Part shown: in pieces, positions 8,156 to 17,489 of the stretch
Position numbering within the stretch: the first letter of the stretch is position 1
How the letters are laid out: every line of letters starts with the position of its first letter
NCBI GenBank assembly: GCA_003478355.1
Contig: QUFC01000040.1
Span: 1-43,539 of the forward strand
Length of the DNA: 43,539 bases
Source: Lachnospiraceae bacterium AM48-27BH
GTDB taxonomy: Bacteria > Bacillota > Clostridia > Lachnospirales > Lachnospiraceae
Direction of reading: 5' to 3'
The notes under the pieces: generated by a model
Database searches by the model: none
Seen by the model: the letters and a program-made list of their open reading frames with translations, nothing else
Told to the model about the DNA's origin: nothing
Translations under genes and position numbers: made by a program

Positions 8156-9292
8156 ATGCAAAGTGCAAAATTGAAACGCAGAGATCGTTCAACGATATCG
8201 AAAAGAGAGTATTTATTCAACCATGCTTTGTATAGTATATTGCTGGCTTGCGATTTATATGTGATTTTGCCCATTATTATACCAATTGCCAAGTGCAATA
8301 ATTCATTTTCAAAATTGCTTCTCTGCATGTTAGCGGCTAATTTTTTGGGAATTCTTTTGGACTTTAAATACAATCGGTGTGATGGAGTTCTTACAAGGGA
8401 TGTTATGATAGGAATAGCATCATATTTGTTGCTTACATTGAGTATGTATGCGCCTGTATTCACTAAATGGTTGCTTGGTGGGACGGTTGTATTATCTGCA
8501 ATGGGGATTCTGCTGATTGTGATAAGAAAGATCGATAGAAAAAATATCATGCTGGTAATACGAATCAAGCTGCTTCAAAGTATTCGATTGCTGCAAAGAA
8601 ATATCGGAGTAGCTGCAATTATTGTGGTTATGATACTTCCAGTAATGGTTCGCTGTTTTCCTAATAGCAGTAAGATGGCAGAAGCGTCCCAGAAATATCA
8701 GGAAAAGGGTGAACTAAGTGTCAGTCGTGCATATGGAGATGAGTATCGACTTTCAGAAAATATTGATATTATTAAGCTTATACGCGAGAATGATACATTC
8801 CAGAAACTTGATTACAACGAGAAGTGTGAGGTATTAAAGGCGTGCATCTACTGTGAAGCTCGATATCTGGGGCTCTGTGAAATTAATATAGAGTTTAATG
8901 ATGATATGGAGGAAAAAGTGCTTGGCTCATATAATCATGCAACCAGAACAATTTCTATTAATGCCGGACGTATAAGAAATGGAGGCACAGCATATGAACT
9001 TTTACATGTATGTCTACATGAATGTCGCCATTGCTATCAGCATTTGTTGGTAGATCTTTACCGTGAGATAGAGCCATCACAACGTAATCTACTTGCTTTT
9101 ACCGGGGATGGAGTAGGTGAATGGGTAAAAAATATGGCAAATTATCGGCAGGGCGATGGGACAACAGAGGGCGAGATCGCTTATCAGATGCAAGCTCTTG
9201 AGCTGGATGCAGAGAACTATGCATTGGAAAATGTTCGAAGTTTTTATTTGACAATTGATGATGTATTAGAAGAACAAGCGCAGGATGAGTAA
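8156..9292 (+). CDS. Membrane-anchored HExxH (zincin-like) protein
   Basis: 378 residues from ATG 8156, which follows AAAGGAGG with good spacing; the earlier in-frame ATG 8129 lacks one. The N-terminal part has about five hydrophobic segments (roughly residues 28-48, 53-68, 82-100, 106-122 and 150-170). The C-terminal domain carries HECRH at residues 288-292, a zincin HExxH motif, followed about 60 residues later by ELDAENYAL, a plausible place for the third ligand and the usual Ala-rich helix. The active site is probably cytoplasmic, but topology is uncertain. It may be a regulatory or processing protease for the gene set. Family not named; metal binding is inferred from the motif. Confidence 0.65.
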   Translation: MQSAKLKRRDRSTISKREYLFNHALYSILLACDLYVILPIIIPIAKCNNSFSKLLLCMLAANFLGILLDFKYNRCDGVLTRDVMIGIASYLLLTLSMYAPVFTKWLLGGTVVLSAMGILLIVIRKIDRKNIMLVIRIKLLQSIRLLQRNIGVAAIIVVMILPVMVRCFPNSSKMAEASQKYQEKGELSVSRAYGDEYRLSENIDIIKLIRENDTFQKLDYNEKCEVLKACIYCEARYLGLCEINIEFNDDMEEKVLGSYNHATRTISINAGRIRNGGTAYELLHVCLHECRHCYQHLLVDLYREIEPSQRNLLAFTGDGVGEWVKNMANYRQGDGTTEGEIAYQMQALELDAENYALENVRSFYLTIDDVLEEQAQDE

Positions 9293-9319
9293 GGGGAAGG
9301 GAAAAAAGGAGGTATCAGC

Positions 9320-10036
9320 ATGAAAGTTCTCGTAATCCCAGACGTCCATTTAAAACCCTTCATGTTCCAGCAGGCGGCAACTCTTATGAAACAAGGGATT
9401 GCTGAGCGGGCAGTGTGCCTGATGGACATCCCGGACGACTGGAATAAAGAATATGATTGTCAGCTTTACGAGGAAACCTACGACGAAGCGATCCATTTTG
9501 CTGAACAGTTTCCAGAGACGCTGTGGTGCTATGGCAATCATGATTTATCTTATCTCTGGCATCAGATGGAGAGTGGGTATAGTACCAAGGCGGCTTATCT
9601 TGTTCAGAAAAAACTGCTGGATCTTCGAGAGGCGGTTCCAGAAGATCATCCAATCCAGTATATACAAAAGATAGACAATGTCTTATTCTGCCATGGTGGC
9701 CTGTTAAATTATTTTGTTGAGGAGTACGTTTCCAAATCCAAGTATGACGATGTGGATCAGGTCGTGAAAATAATCAATAAACTAGGCCGGAGAGAAATGT
9801 GGAATCAGGGGTCTCCAATCTGGTTAAGGCCGCAGAACTCCAAAGCGAGATTGTATAAGCCGCGAAAACTGCTTCAGGTTGTGGGACATACCCCGATGAC
9901 GGAAATTACCAGAGAGGGGAATGTGATTTCATGCGATGTGTTTTCTACCTATCGTGACGGGAGGCCAATCGGCACACAGGAATTTCTTCTGCTGGATACT
10001 CAGACCTGGGAATACTGTGGCGTGAAGCTTCATTGA
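9320..10036 (+). CDS. Calcineurin-like metallophosphoesterase
   Basis: 238 residues with the complete set of metallophosphoesterase motifs in order: DVH at residues 8-10, a region replacing GDxxD (LMDIPDDW near residue 35-42), GNHD at 72-75, CHGG near 122 and GHTP with His at 190. The family hydrolyses phosphomono- or diesters using two metals; the closest general type is the PPP/ApaH-like group, and the substrate is unknown. AAGGAGG precedes the ATG. It lies 27 bases after the HExxH gene in the same direction, so it may be the last gene of that operon, and a hairpin terminator follows. Confidence 0.85.
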   Translation: MKVLVIPDVHLKPFMFQQAATLMKQGIAERAVCLMDIPDDWNKEYDCQLYEETYDEAIHFAEQFPETLWCYGNHDLSYLWHQMESGYSTKAAYLVQKKLLDLREAVPEDHPIQYIQKIDNVLFCHGGLLNYFVEEYVSKSKYDDVDQVVKIINKLGRREMWNQGSPIWLRPQNSKARLYKPRKLLQVVGHTPMTEITREGNVISCDVFSTYRDGRPIGTQEFLLLDTQTWEYCGVKLH

Positions 10037-10060
10037 AATGTACGGTGAATAAAAATGAGA

Positions 10061-10090
10061 TGCTTGGATAACGGAATATCCAGGCATTTT
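10061..10090 (+). terminator. Intrinsic terminator after the metallophosphoesterase
   Basis: Stem TGCTTGGAT (10061-10069) pairs with ATCCAGGCA (10078-10086) with one G-T wobble and is followed by TTTT. It marks a likely end of the 2.3-10.0 kb transcription unit. Confidence 0.6.
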
Positions 10091-10107
10091 CAGTAAGGAG
10101 GATGCGT

Positions 10108-10956
10108 ATGGAAGAAAAAAGCACGGAAGAATATCGGGATTTTCTCAGAAACTATTTGCTTTTAAAAGAACAGGTGATAAGGGAACCGGATAATTTCGAG
10201 TCCTTTCGTTATTTGATCCATAAGTACGGAGAAGAGATTCCATTATCGGAAATGCTGGAGCTGATGGACCTGGCAGATCAGCGGTATGGGGAGAGCAGTC
10301 CGGAGAAATTGACGGAATTGGTTGAGATGGTATTTGAAAAGAACCGGTATGAGATCAAGGTGGACAATCTCATAGAAGAGGTGAAAGAGGTTCTTAAGGA
10401 ATTGAACGTGAACTGTTATCAGCATGAACCTCATTGGCTGGTTGCATTTGTGGCGGATAAGAATCATTACCATACCGTAAGAGTGGAAATACAAGTCAAT
10501 TCTAAGAAAATCCATGTGCGGGTCTATTTTCAGGGCCAGGTGCTTATGAGGGCGATTCCATATGCGGCTATGGGAATTCTGAAGCTCAATGAAAAACAGC
10601 CGTATGATGAGCAGCTGAAAATGGAATTGGAGACGGGTAAGATTTATCTGGAAACATGTCTGGAGGTCTGGAGAGAAAAATACATGAGCAAGGAAGTATT
10701 GAAGGAACAGATTGAAAAACTTTGCAAAACGGCATTTTGCTTGGACTATTATATAAAAGATTATAAAGATGGTAGAATTGCCAGCCTGTCTCAGTATTTT
10801 GTATACAAAGAGATTATGAAAGAGGCAGTCTTTCTGACTTTTTATGAGAAAGAGATGACGGACACAAAAGTGAGTTTTGGAATCCAGGAAGCCATTGACA
10901 GGGAAAAGGATATTGAAAAAATAGAAAGACAAATGTGGGAGTCAAATCACTTATGA
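10108..10956 (+). CDS. Unknown 282-residue soluble protein
   Basis: The start ATG 10108 lies 6 bases after AAGGAGG; an earlier in-frame ATG at 10102 touches that site and is unlikely. The N-terminal third is acidic and helical, the middle (about 80-160) looks alpha/beta (HWLVAFVADKNHYHTVRVEIQ), and the C-terminal third is helical. No catalytic motif or membrane span. It overlaps the next gene by four bases (ATGA), so the two are probably translationally coupled partners. Function not recognised. Confidence 0.65.
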   Translation: MEEKSTEEYRDFLRNYLLLKEQVIREPDNFESFRYLIHKYGEEIPLSEMLELMDLADQRYGESSPEKLTELVEMVFEKNRYEIKVDNLIEEVKEVLKELNVNCYQHEPHWLVAFVADKNHYHTVRVEIQVNSKKIHVRVYFQGQVLMRAIPYAAMGILKLNEKQPYDEQLKMELETGKIYLETCLEVWREKYMSKEVLKEQIEKLCKTAFCLDYYIKDYKDGRIASLSQYFVYKEIMKEAVFLTFYEKEMTDTKVSFGIQEAIDREKDIEKIERQMWESNHL

Positions 10957-11687
10957 ATATACAAAGTTTAGCAGAAAAAATCAGCGGAGCGCTTTTGACG
11001 CTGGTCAGTATTTTTATTTTCATATATGAAGCCATGGCAGTGATCTTTTCACTGGAAATGATATTTGATCCGTACCGGCTGGTCGGAATTCATGGAATTG
11101 ACCAGTACACCGATTTCTGGATGAAAGTCCGATCATTTGCGTATCTTTTGCTGAGCGTTGGAGTAGCCGTTATGTGGCTGATCATCCGTTGGATTTTGAA
11201 AAGGGCGGGAGTAAGGAAAAGAATCCAGATGCAGTGCGTGATTTTTGCAGCGGTATTTACATTGCTCAGTGTTGGTATGAATCAGTATTATAAATACACA
11301 GAAAAGCTTGATGGACTCCATAATGAGGATTATACGATAACATTTCATTATGGTGATGTTGCGGATCAGTACCTGAATTCAGAACCGTTAAATGAAAGTT
11401 TTGGAACGAAGATCTTATCTTACGAGCATCGCACCTGGTTCCAGAAATTGTATAAATCAAGAGTCACATTCTATGCACTTTCCGGGGATGCAAGAGCAGC
11501 AAAATTCGATTTTTTGAAAGATGAGAATGCCTATGTGCCTGAGTGGATGTATACAGGCTGGAATTGGATATTGCGGATAAGGAGAGCGTGGTCTCAATGG
11601 CTGGTATGGTTTTTTGTATTAGCAGCCTGGGGAACCGGATGGGCATCTGAAACCAGTGGGGAAGCGTATGAGGACATAGAAGAATAA
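10953..11687 (+). CDS. Unknown membrane protein
   Basis: 244 residues from ATG 10953, which overlaps the previous stop; GGGAG lies about 10 bases upstream. Hydrophobic segments lie near residues 15-38, 60-80, 92-112 and 220-236. A polar domain of about 100 residues between the third and last span contains ITFHYGDVAD and YEHRTWFQKLYKSRV, probably extracytoplasmic. A Trp-rich stretch (WMYTGWNWILRIRRAWSQWL) leads into the last span. Family not recognised. Coupling with the preceding soluble protein suggests a two-component unit. Confidence 0.65.
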   Translation: MNIQSLAEKISGALLTLVSIFIFIYEAMAVIFSLEMIFDPYRLVGIHGIDQYTDFWMKVRSFAYLLLSVGVAVMWLIIRWILKRAGVRKRIQMQCVIFAAVFTLLSVGMNQYYKYTEKLDGLHNEDYTITFHYGDVADQYLNSEPLNESFGTKILSYEHRTWFQKLYKSRVTFYALSGDARAAKFDFLKDENAYVPEWMYTGWNWILRIRRAWSQWLVWFFVLAAWGTGWASETSGEAYEDIEE

Positions 11688-11711
11688 GAGGCTATTCTTG
11701 ACAGCCAGTCC

Positions 11712-11740
11712 TTGAGAAATCATTTCTTTTATGCTATTTT
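11712..11740 (+). promoter_or_regulatory. Possible promoter for the AAA-ATPase gene
   Basis: TTGAGA (11712-11717) and TATTTT (11735-11740) are separated by 17 bases, about 60 bases before the start codon. A moderate match to a sigma-A promoter. Confidence 0.4.
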
Positions 11741-11799
11741 ATACTTAGATTGAAATGTCTATCTGGCAAATCTGATTCTGAGCGAAGGGAGTGGCATGA

Positions 11800-13458
11800 A
11801 TGAAGCACTTGGACATCCCAGTTGGTATTTCTGATTTTGCGGAAATCCGAAGAAATGGATTTTACTATATTGATAAATCGGGTTTAATCGATGATTTACT
11901 GAAGACAACCTCAACGAAAGTTACTCTGATTACTCGTCCCCGCCGGTTTGGCAAGACATTGGGGATGAGTATGTTAGAGTACTTTTTTGATGTTCGCAAA
12001 GACAGTAAAGAGCTGTTTGCTGGTCTGGAGATCATGAAAAATCAGGAAATATGCCAGCAATGGATGAACCAGTATCCGACCATTTTCGTGTCTTTTCGCC
12101 AGGTGGATGGTTTGAATTTTGATGGTGCATTTGGGATGCTGACAGTGGTACTTGCGGATCTGTTTAATAAACATCTGTATTTGCAGGAAAGTCCCAAAGC
12201 TACGGAATTTCAGAAAGCAGCTTTTGCTCATATTGCCAGTGGAAATGCGTCTGTGAAGGAGGCGAAGAGCAGTCTTGGCCTTTTGACAGATATGATGAGG
12301 GATTATTATGGGAAAAAAGTGATTCTTCTGATTGATGAGTACGATGTGCCTGTGGCGAAAGCCAATAGCCATGATTACTATGGGGAGATGCTGGATGTGA
12401 TGAAGGGCGTGATGCAGGCACTGAAGGATAATCAGGCTCTCCAATTTGCTGTGATTACTGGCTGTCTGAAAATTGCCAAGGAGAGTATTTTCACAGGCAC
12501 CAATAATTTTGTTTCAGATACCATTACGGATTCCCGGTTAAATGAATACTTTGGTTTTGTGCAGCGTGAAGTAGATCAGATCCTAAAGGATGCGGATGCG
12601 ATCGGATATGCGGAAAGTATCCGGATTTGGTATGATGGGTATCATTTTGGAGATTTTGATGTGTACTGCCCGTGGGATGTGATGAATTATATGCGTGATC
12701 TGCAGTACAATCCCAAGGCCAAACCAGCCAGCTATTGGAAAAATACCAGTGATAATGCAATTATCCGTTCTTTTATTGATTATGCAGGCGGTGCGATCAC
12801 GAAGAAATTAGAGACGTTATTGGCAGGCGGTTATATTGTCCAGAGAGTAGACGAGAATCTGACCTATGATTATCTGCATTCTTCGGAGGAAAATCTGTGG
12901 AGTGTTCTCTATCTCACTGGCTATCTGACAAGAGTGCGGGAAAATGAATTGGATTGCCAATTGCCGGAAGGTACGGCTGCGCTCATGATTCCAAATGCGG
13001 AGATTAAGGAAATTTTCGAGACGACAGTGAGTCACTGGTTTGGTGATAACGCAAGAACCTGGAACCGAAAAGCTTTATTTGATGCAGTCTGGAATGGGGA
13101 TAGTGAGACAGTCACGAAGGAGATGAATGCGCTTTTGCGGCGAACCATCAGCTACCATGATTACAAAGAGGACTTTTATCATGCGTTCCTGGCAGGTATT
13201 TTTGCAGGCGCGGGATATATGGTGGATTCTAATAAGGAACATGGAGAAGGCCGGAGCGATGTGGTTGTGTATGATCCAGTAGAAGCCCGTGTAGCTGTTT
13301 TTGAGGCGAAGTACACGAAAAATCTGGAAAAATTGGAGAGTGCCTGTGCAGATGCATTAGATCAGATTGATGAGCGGATGTATGCGAAAGAATATGAAGA
13401 TGATTACGATCAGGTGCTATGCTATGGGATTTCATTTTTAAAAAACGGTGTATGGTGA
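11800..13458 (+). CDS. AAA-ATPase-like / PD-(D/E)XK nuclease family protein
   Basis: 552 residues. The N-terminus IPVGISDFAEIRRNGFYYIDKS is the signature of the AAA-ATPase_like family common in Bacteroides and gut Clostridia. A P-loop variant, TRPRRFGKT, lies near residue 50 and Walker B VILLIDEYDVP near 175-185. The C-terminus (about 465-550) has the PD-(D/E)XK nuclease pattern: GRSDVVVY with Asp, then VAVFEAKY with Glu-x-Lys. These proteins are abundant and multicopy in such genomes; their biological role is unsettled (selfish element, defence or other). It has its own likely promoter and is followed closely by the LysR gene. Confidence 0.85.
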   Translation: MKHLDIPVGISDFAEIRRNGFYYIDKSGLIDDLLKTTSTKVTLITRPRRFGKTLGMSMLEYFFDVRKDSKELFAGLEIMKNQEICQQWMNQYPTIFVSFRQVDGLNFDGAFGMLTVVLADLFNKHLYLQESPKATEFQKAAFAHIASGNASVKEAKSSLGLLTDMMRDYYGKKVILLIDEYDVPVAKANSHDYYGEMLDVMKGVMQALKDNQALQFAVITGCLKIAKESIFTGTNNFVSDTITDSRLNEYFGFVQREVDQILKDADAIGYAESIRIWYDGYHFGDFDVYCPWDVMNYMRDLQYNPKAKPASYWKNTSDNAIIRSFIDYAGGAITKKLETLLAGGYIVQRVDENLTYDYLHSSEENLWSVLYLTGYLTRVRENELDCQLPEGTAALMIPNAEIKEIFETTVSHWFGDNARTWNRKALFDAVWNGDSETVTKEMNALLRRTISYHDYKEDFYHAFLAGIFAGAGYMVDSNKEHGEGRSDVVVYDPVEARVAVFEAKYTKNLEKLESACADALDQIDERMYAKEYEDDYDQVLCYGISFLKNGVW

Positions 13459-13479
13459 AGAAGAAATAAGGGGCAATTT

Positions 13480-14424
13480 ATGGACAGAAGTATCGACTAT
13501 GTGATCGCAGTAGCAGAATGCCGGAGCATCTCCCAGGCGGCGGAGATGCTGTATATCAGCCAGCCGTCCCTCTCCCGGTATTTGTCGAATCTGGAAAATG
13601 AGCTTGGGGTAAACTTATTTGTCCGGACGTTAAATGGAACGGAGCTGACAGAGGCTGGAAAGATCTATCTGGAGTACGCCAAGGAGATTAAACTGCTGCG
13701 GAGTACCATGGATTCAAAAATCAAGGCATTGAAGCGGGAAAAAAAGAACCGGATCCGGGTCGGGATGACCCTGAATGCGGCATCTCTAATGGCTTTTAAC
13801 ATTACCCAGGAGGTAAAGAAAAAGTATCCTGGATGCGAGGTGGAATTCTATAATATGTTTTCCAAAGATACGGAACATGTGCTGCAGGAAGGGACCTATG
13901 ATTTCGTTATCGGGCCAAACTGGGGACTTCCGCCGGAATTTGATTATGAAATACTGTATCAGGATCCGTATGTGCTGGTAGTGCCCGATCGGTATGATAT
14001 TGAGGCATATGCAGAATACAAGGATGAAAATGCCATGCCATTTGTAGATTTAAAGGATCTTCCGCCTATGGATTATATATTTCAGGATGAAACCACTTCC
14101 GTAAGAAAAGGGATCAACCAGATCATGAAGAAGCAGAAGCTGGAGATCATACCGAAAATGGTAGTAACCAGCAGTACTCTGGCGATTCAGGCGGCAGAGA
14201 ATGGAATTGGGTGCTGTATTGTTGTGGTAGGGCATCTGACCTATATCAGCCGTGGCGATCATCTGAGGGTATATCAGGTCAGCGGACAGGAGATTTCCAG
14301 TGCCGGCGTGGTCTCGCTTCGCAGTAAGACCTTTACAGAAGAAGAAAAATATTGTATCGCAATGGTAAAAAGGGCGCTGTCGGAAGGCGAAAAAGAGATC
14401 CATCGGCGTTTACGGCTGAAATAG
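13480..14424 (+). CDS. LysR-family transcriptional regulator
   Basis: 314 residues. The N-terminal winged helix-turn-helix is clear (residues 1-60: SISQAAEMLYISQPSLSRYLSNLENELGVNLF), followed by a type 2 periplasmic-binding-like effector domain to the end. It lies directly before an anion permease and hydrolase genes, so it probably senses the substrate or product of that pathway and controls the transporter. A terminator hairpin follows, separating it from the permease transcript. A palindrome just upstream of the permease start is a candidate site. Confidence 0.9.
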   Translation: MDRSIDYVIAVAECRSISQAAEMLYISQPSLSRYLSNLENELGVNLFVRTLNGTELTEAGKIYLEYAKEIKLLRSTMDSKIKALKREKKNRIRVGMTLNAASLMAFNITQEVKKKYPGCEVEFYNMFSKDTEHVLQEGTYDFVIGPNWGLPPEFDYEILYQDPYVLVVPDRYDIEAYAEYKDENAMPFVDLKDLPPMDYIFQDETTSVRKGINQIMKKQKLEIIPKMVVTSSTLAIQAAENGIGCCIVVVGHLTYISRGDHLRVYQVSGQEISSAGVVSLRSKTFTEEEKYCIAMVKRALSEGEKEIHRRLRLK

Positions 14425-14453
14425 CTTCCGCCACCGAACCATGCGTTTTTTAC

Positions 14454-14490
14454 AGGGGTATAGCTTTATGCTATGCCCCTCTTTCTTTTT
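14454..14490 (+). terminator. Terminator after the LysR gene
   Basis: Stem AGGGGTATAGC (14454-14464) pairs with GCTATGCCCCT (14470-14480) with one wobble, followed by a T-rich run to 14490. Confidence 0.8.
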
Positions 14491-14572
14491 GGCATTGGAA
14501 AAGAAAAATGGAATGGATTACAATAAGGACAGATGGAAAATATGTTGGCCGACATAAAAAATCGAAAACTTA

Positions 14573-14590
14573 TGAAATTTACGAATTTCA
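14573..14590 (+). promoter_or_regulatory. Palindrome upstream of the permease, candidate LysR site
   Basis: A perfect inverted repeat, TGAAATT (14573-14579) and AATTTCA (14584-14590), with four bases between. It sits 28 bases before the permease ATG, in the 5' leader. An operator role is inferred only from position and symmetry. Confidence 0.35.
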
Positions 14591-14617
14591 AGAAACTTAC
14601 ATAAGGAGGAATTTTTT

Positions 14618-15900
14618 ATGAGTATGACGTTACTGTGGGCTTTGATCTGTCTGATCATCTTCGTAGTTGTTCTGGCGCATCCAAAGCTTCCAAACTGGAT
14701 GACATTTATCTGCATGGCCCCGGTGGTACTGTTGGCAAAGGTCATGGAAGCAAAAGATATCTACGCAGTGTTGAATAACTCCAGCCTGCATCTGATGGTG
14801 ATCATCTGTATGTTTTCAGGTATGATCGCAGCAACAGGACTGGATATTATCATTGGTGATTTTGTGGATCGTGTGACCAGTTCCCAGACCGGTAAGAAAA
14901 AAGAAATGATGATCTTCGCAATTGTGTATATCGTATCAGGATTGATTTCTACCGTCCTTCAGAACAGTTATGTAGCGATGGCATTTCTGCCGGTGTTAAA
15001 AAGTATTGCAAGAAAGAACCGGATCAGCCTTTCTAAGTTAGTATTGTTCGTTATCTTCGCAACTACCTTAGGTGGTGCCATTACCCTGATCGGTACACCG
15101 ACTAACGTTTATGCAAACACTGCATTAGAGGAAGCCGGACTTCAGTTATTTGGCATGCTGGATTTCGCATGGGTCGGTATTCCGATCTTTATCGTAGGCG
15201 GACTTTACATGATCATCATGAACGCTGGTGTGCATCTTATGATGATTTTGGTGAAGCAGTCGTTGAGAAAACCTTAACGGCAGAGCAGAAGAAAAAACAG
15301 ATGGTAGTTGGAATTGCATTCCTGGTATTTGTTATTGCACTGGTATTAAAATCCCTGAAAGTGATTTCCATTGATCCGAACTTTATTGGTTATGCAATGA
15401 TCGCGATTGCGATTCTGACAACCATCGTGTCTCCAAAAGAAGCCATGTCATCTCTGGATGCACAGATGATCCTGTTCTGTGCAGGTATCAATTTGATGAT
15501 CGCAGTGATGAACCAGAGCGGACTGGGACAGGTATTTGGCGACCTGATCATCAAAGTGATCGGCGAGTCCAGAAACCTGTATCTGATCACCGCAGTTCTC
15601 TGTATCGGAGCTTCTATTGCAACCTCCTTTATGAACAACATGGCATGCGCAGGAATGCTGGCTCCAGTTGGTATCTCCATCGCCAATGCACTGGGCGCTA
15701 ATCCACAGGCTATCGTTTTGGCAATCGCTATCGGTGCTGGATGCTCTTACTTAACACCGATCGCTTCTGGAACCAACCAGACCATGATCATTTTTACAAA
15801 ATTAAAATTCCAGGATTTTGCAAAATTCGGCTGGCCATTACTGATCATCTCCTGGATCTTATGTATCGCCATCCTGCCGCAGGTATTCCCATTCTTCTAA
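14618..15900 (+). pseudogene. SLC13-type permease, split by a single-base frameshift
   Basis: Two overlapping frames form one ~427-residue ion-transporter/SLC13-like permease with about 11 membrane spans. The first frame (14618-15277) reads into GVHLMMILVKQSLRKP and stops. The second frame reads GVHL-YDDFGEAVVEKTLTAEQ and continues to 15900 with the family-typical SFMNNMACAGMLAPVG and IASGTNQT motifs. The shift lies at 15236-15240, where CTTAT would be CTTTAT if one T were missing. The rest looks undamaged, so the gene may be intact in the organism. AAGGAGG precedes ATG 14618. Family members move dicarboxylates, sulfate or related anions; the substrate is unknown. Beta-lactamase-fold and M28 hydrolases follow. 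Confidence 0.8.
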
Positions 15901-15938
15901 AAGAATGCCTGACAGATTAATGAGGAGGTTCCCTGATT

Positions 15939-17372
15939 ATGAAATGTGAACTGCAACGTGCTCTTCCATCTGTGGAAGGGATTCACCCGGAATATCTTAT
16001 CAATTTTTTAAATGCCTGTGAAAAGGCAGAGTCAGAGATCCATGGGATTATGATCGCAAGACATGGTAAAGTCATTTTTGAGGGCTACAATGCCCCCTAT
16101 GCAGCAGATATCCCCCACATCATGCATTCCTTTACCAAGATCCTGACCAACACAGCCGTGGCGTTGGCCTATGATGACGGACTGTTGAAGCTGGAAGATC
16201 CGGTTTTAAAATATTTCCCGGAATATGAGGCAGATGCCAATGAGTACTTAAGAGCCTGCACCATCCGGAATATGATCACCATGAGAAATGGCCAGCAGCG
16301 TTCCATTGGCGGAAATGAATGGCGGCCATTGAAGACCAGCTGGAAAGAAGCGTATTTTCAGGTGCCATTTGATAAAAAACCAGGGGAAACCTATATGTAT
16401 TCCAGCGGAAACAGCTACATTCTCTCCTACATTGTCCAGAAGCTGGAGGGAAAGACCTGTCGGGAACTGGTACAGGAGCGGGTCGGCAAAGAGATCGGCT
16501 TACATGATTTCCCGTGGATGTTGAGTCCGGAAGGCGTCTGCTCCGGTGGAAACGGTGTCTCCCTGACGACAGAAGATATGCTGCGGATCGGGCTTCTTTA
16601 TCTCAATAAAGGAAAATGGAACGGAAAACAGCTGATCTCAGAAGAGTGGATCGATAATGCGATGGGGTATACAAACCCGATTGCTCCGGTCGATGGGCTT
16701 CAATACAATTTCCATTGGGATCACACAGGAGATATCTGGGCAGCCAGAGGTATGTTTGGACAGACCTGCGGCCTGGTGCCATCCCTGGATCTGGTATTTG
16801 CCATCACGGCTGCAGACAGCCGGTATGTGGCAATGAAGCTGTTCCAGAAGGAGATCATTGATCCGGTGAAGGCTGGAAAAGAACCGGAGATCCCCGATGC
16901 CACAGCAGAGGAGATCCTGAAACAGAAAGGTCTCCGCATGACTCTGGAAGGGAAAAATGTTTCCGTAAAGGGTCATCAGGAGCTCCCAAAGGATGCAGTG
17001 TGGACGCCGGAGGAAAATAAGGACGGAATCACCAAGGTAGAACTTCATGTAACGGATGGCGATCAGGTGGTTTACGTGATGGAAGATGGACGAGGACGCC
17101 ATCAGGTGATTGCAGGACTGGACCATTGGGTACATGGAACCACCACGATGACTGGCGCATACCTTCATCATCAGTACGAGCAGGAAGAGTCACAGATCTC
17201 AGCTATCGCTTATTGGACAGACGAGCATGTGCTGATTATGGAGTGGCGGTTCCCTGAGATGGCCTTCTGGGATCATGTATCCTTGACCTGGGACGGCGAT
17301 ACGGTGAAAATGGACCGGTGGGTTAACATGAATTCCCAAGATGTGAAACGCCCCACGGTTTATTTAAAATAA
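15939..17372 (+). CDS. Serine hydrolase, class C beta-lactamase / PBP-like fold
   Basis: 477 residues. The family motifs are visible: SFTK (SxxK nucleophile and base) near residue 66-69 and YSSGNSY (YxN-type element) near 151-157; the third KTG-equivalent is not obvious. There is no signal peptide, so the enzyme is cytoplasmic. Members are esterases, D-aminopeptidases and amide hydrolases as well as beta-lactamases. Its position 38 bases after a permease and before an M28 peptidase suggests it processes an imported ester or amide rather than giving antibiotic resistance; that is inference. AGGAGG precedes the start. A strong terminator follows. Confidence 0.85.
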   Translation: MKCELQRALPSVEGIHPEYLINFLNACEKAESEIHGIMIARHGKVIFEGYNAPYAADIPHIMHSFTKILTNTAVALAYDDGLLKLEDPVLKYFPEYEADANEYLRACTIRNMITMRNGQQRSIGGNEWRPLKTSWKEAYFQVPFDKKPGETYMYSSGNSYILSYIVQKLEGKTCRELVQERVGKEIGLHDFPWMLSPEGVCSGGNGVSLTTEDMLRIGLLYLNKGKWNGKQLISEEWIDNAMGYTNPIAPVDGLQYNFHWDHTGDIWAARGMFGQTCGLVPSLDLVFAITAADSRYVAMKLFQKEIIDPVKAGKEPEIPDATAEEILKQKGLRMTLEGKNVSVKGHQELPKDAVWTPEENKDGITKVELHVTDGDQVVYVMEDGRGRHQVIAGLDHWVHGTTTMTGAYLHHQYEQEESQISAIAYWTDEHVLIMEWRFPEMAFWDHVSLTWDGDTVKMDRWVNMNSQDVKRPTVYLK

Positions 17373-17408
17373 ATTTTTAAGACAAGCTTTACCTCTTATC
17401 CCCAAAGC

Positions 17409-17457
17409 AGGAAGTATGAAAATGCGGAAGCGTTTTTTCATACTTCCTCTTTTTTCG
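17409..17457 (+). terminator. Strong terminator after the serine hydrolase
   Basis: A 14-bp perfect stem (AGGAAGTATGAAAA at 17409-17422 with its complement ending at 17448), followed by a T run. Confidence 0.85.
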
Positions 17458-17489
17458 TGGGATAAAGTATGGTATGATGTAACTGGCCT

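Noticed and set aside
10243..10932. 229-residue minus-strand frame opposite the unknown gene at 10.1 kb
   Set aside because: It lacks a ribosome binding site, has low-complexity Phe/His/Leu composition and lies wholly opposite a gene with a good start and coupling to its neighbour.
11974..12444. 156-residue minus-strand frame inside the AAA-ATPase gene
   Set aside because: His/Ile-rich shadow of the real reading frame, with no start signal.
15169..15277. Programmed frameshifting in the SLC13 permease
   Set aside because: There is no slippery heptamer with a downstream structure, and the family does not use frameshifting. A missing T in a short T run explains the break, and two other genes show the same kind of loss.
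15939..17372. Antibiotic-resistance beta-lactamase
   Set aside because: No signal peptide, unclear third motif, and an operon context with a permease and peptidase. The fold is shared by many esterases and amidases.
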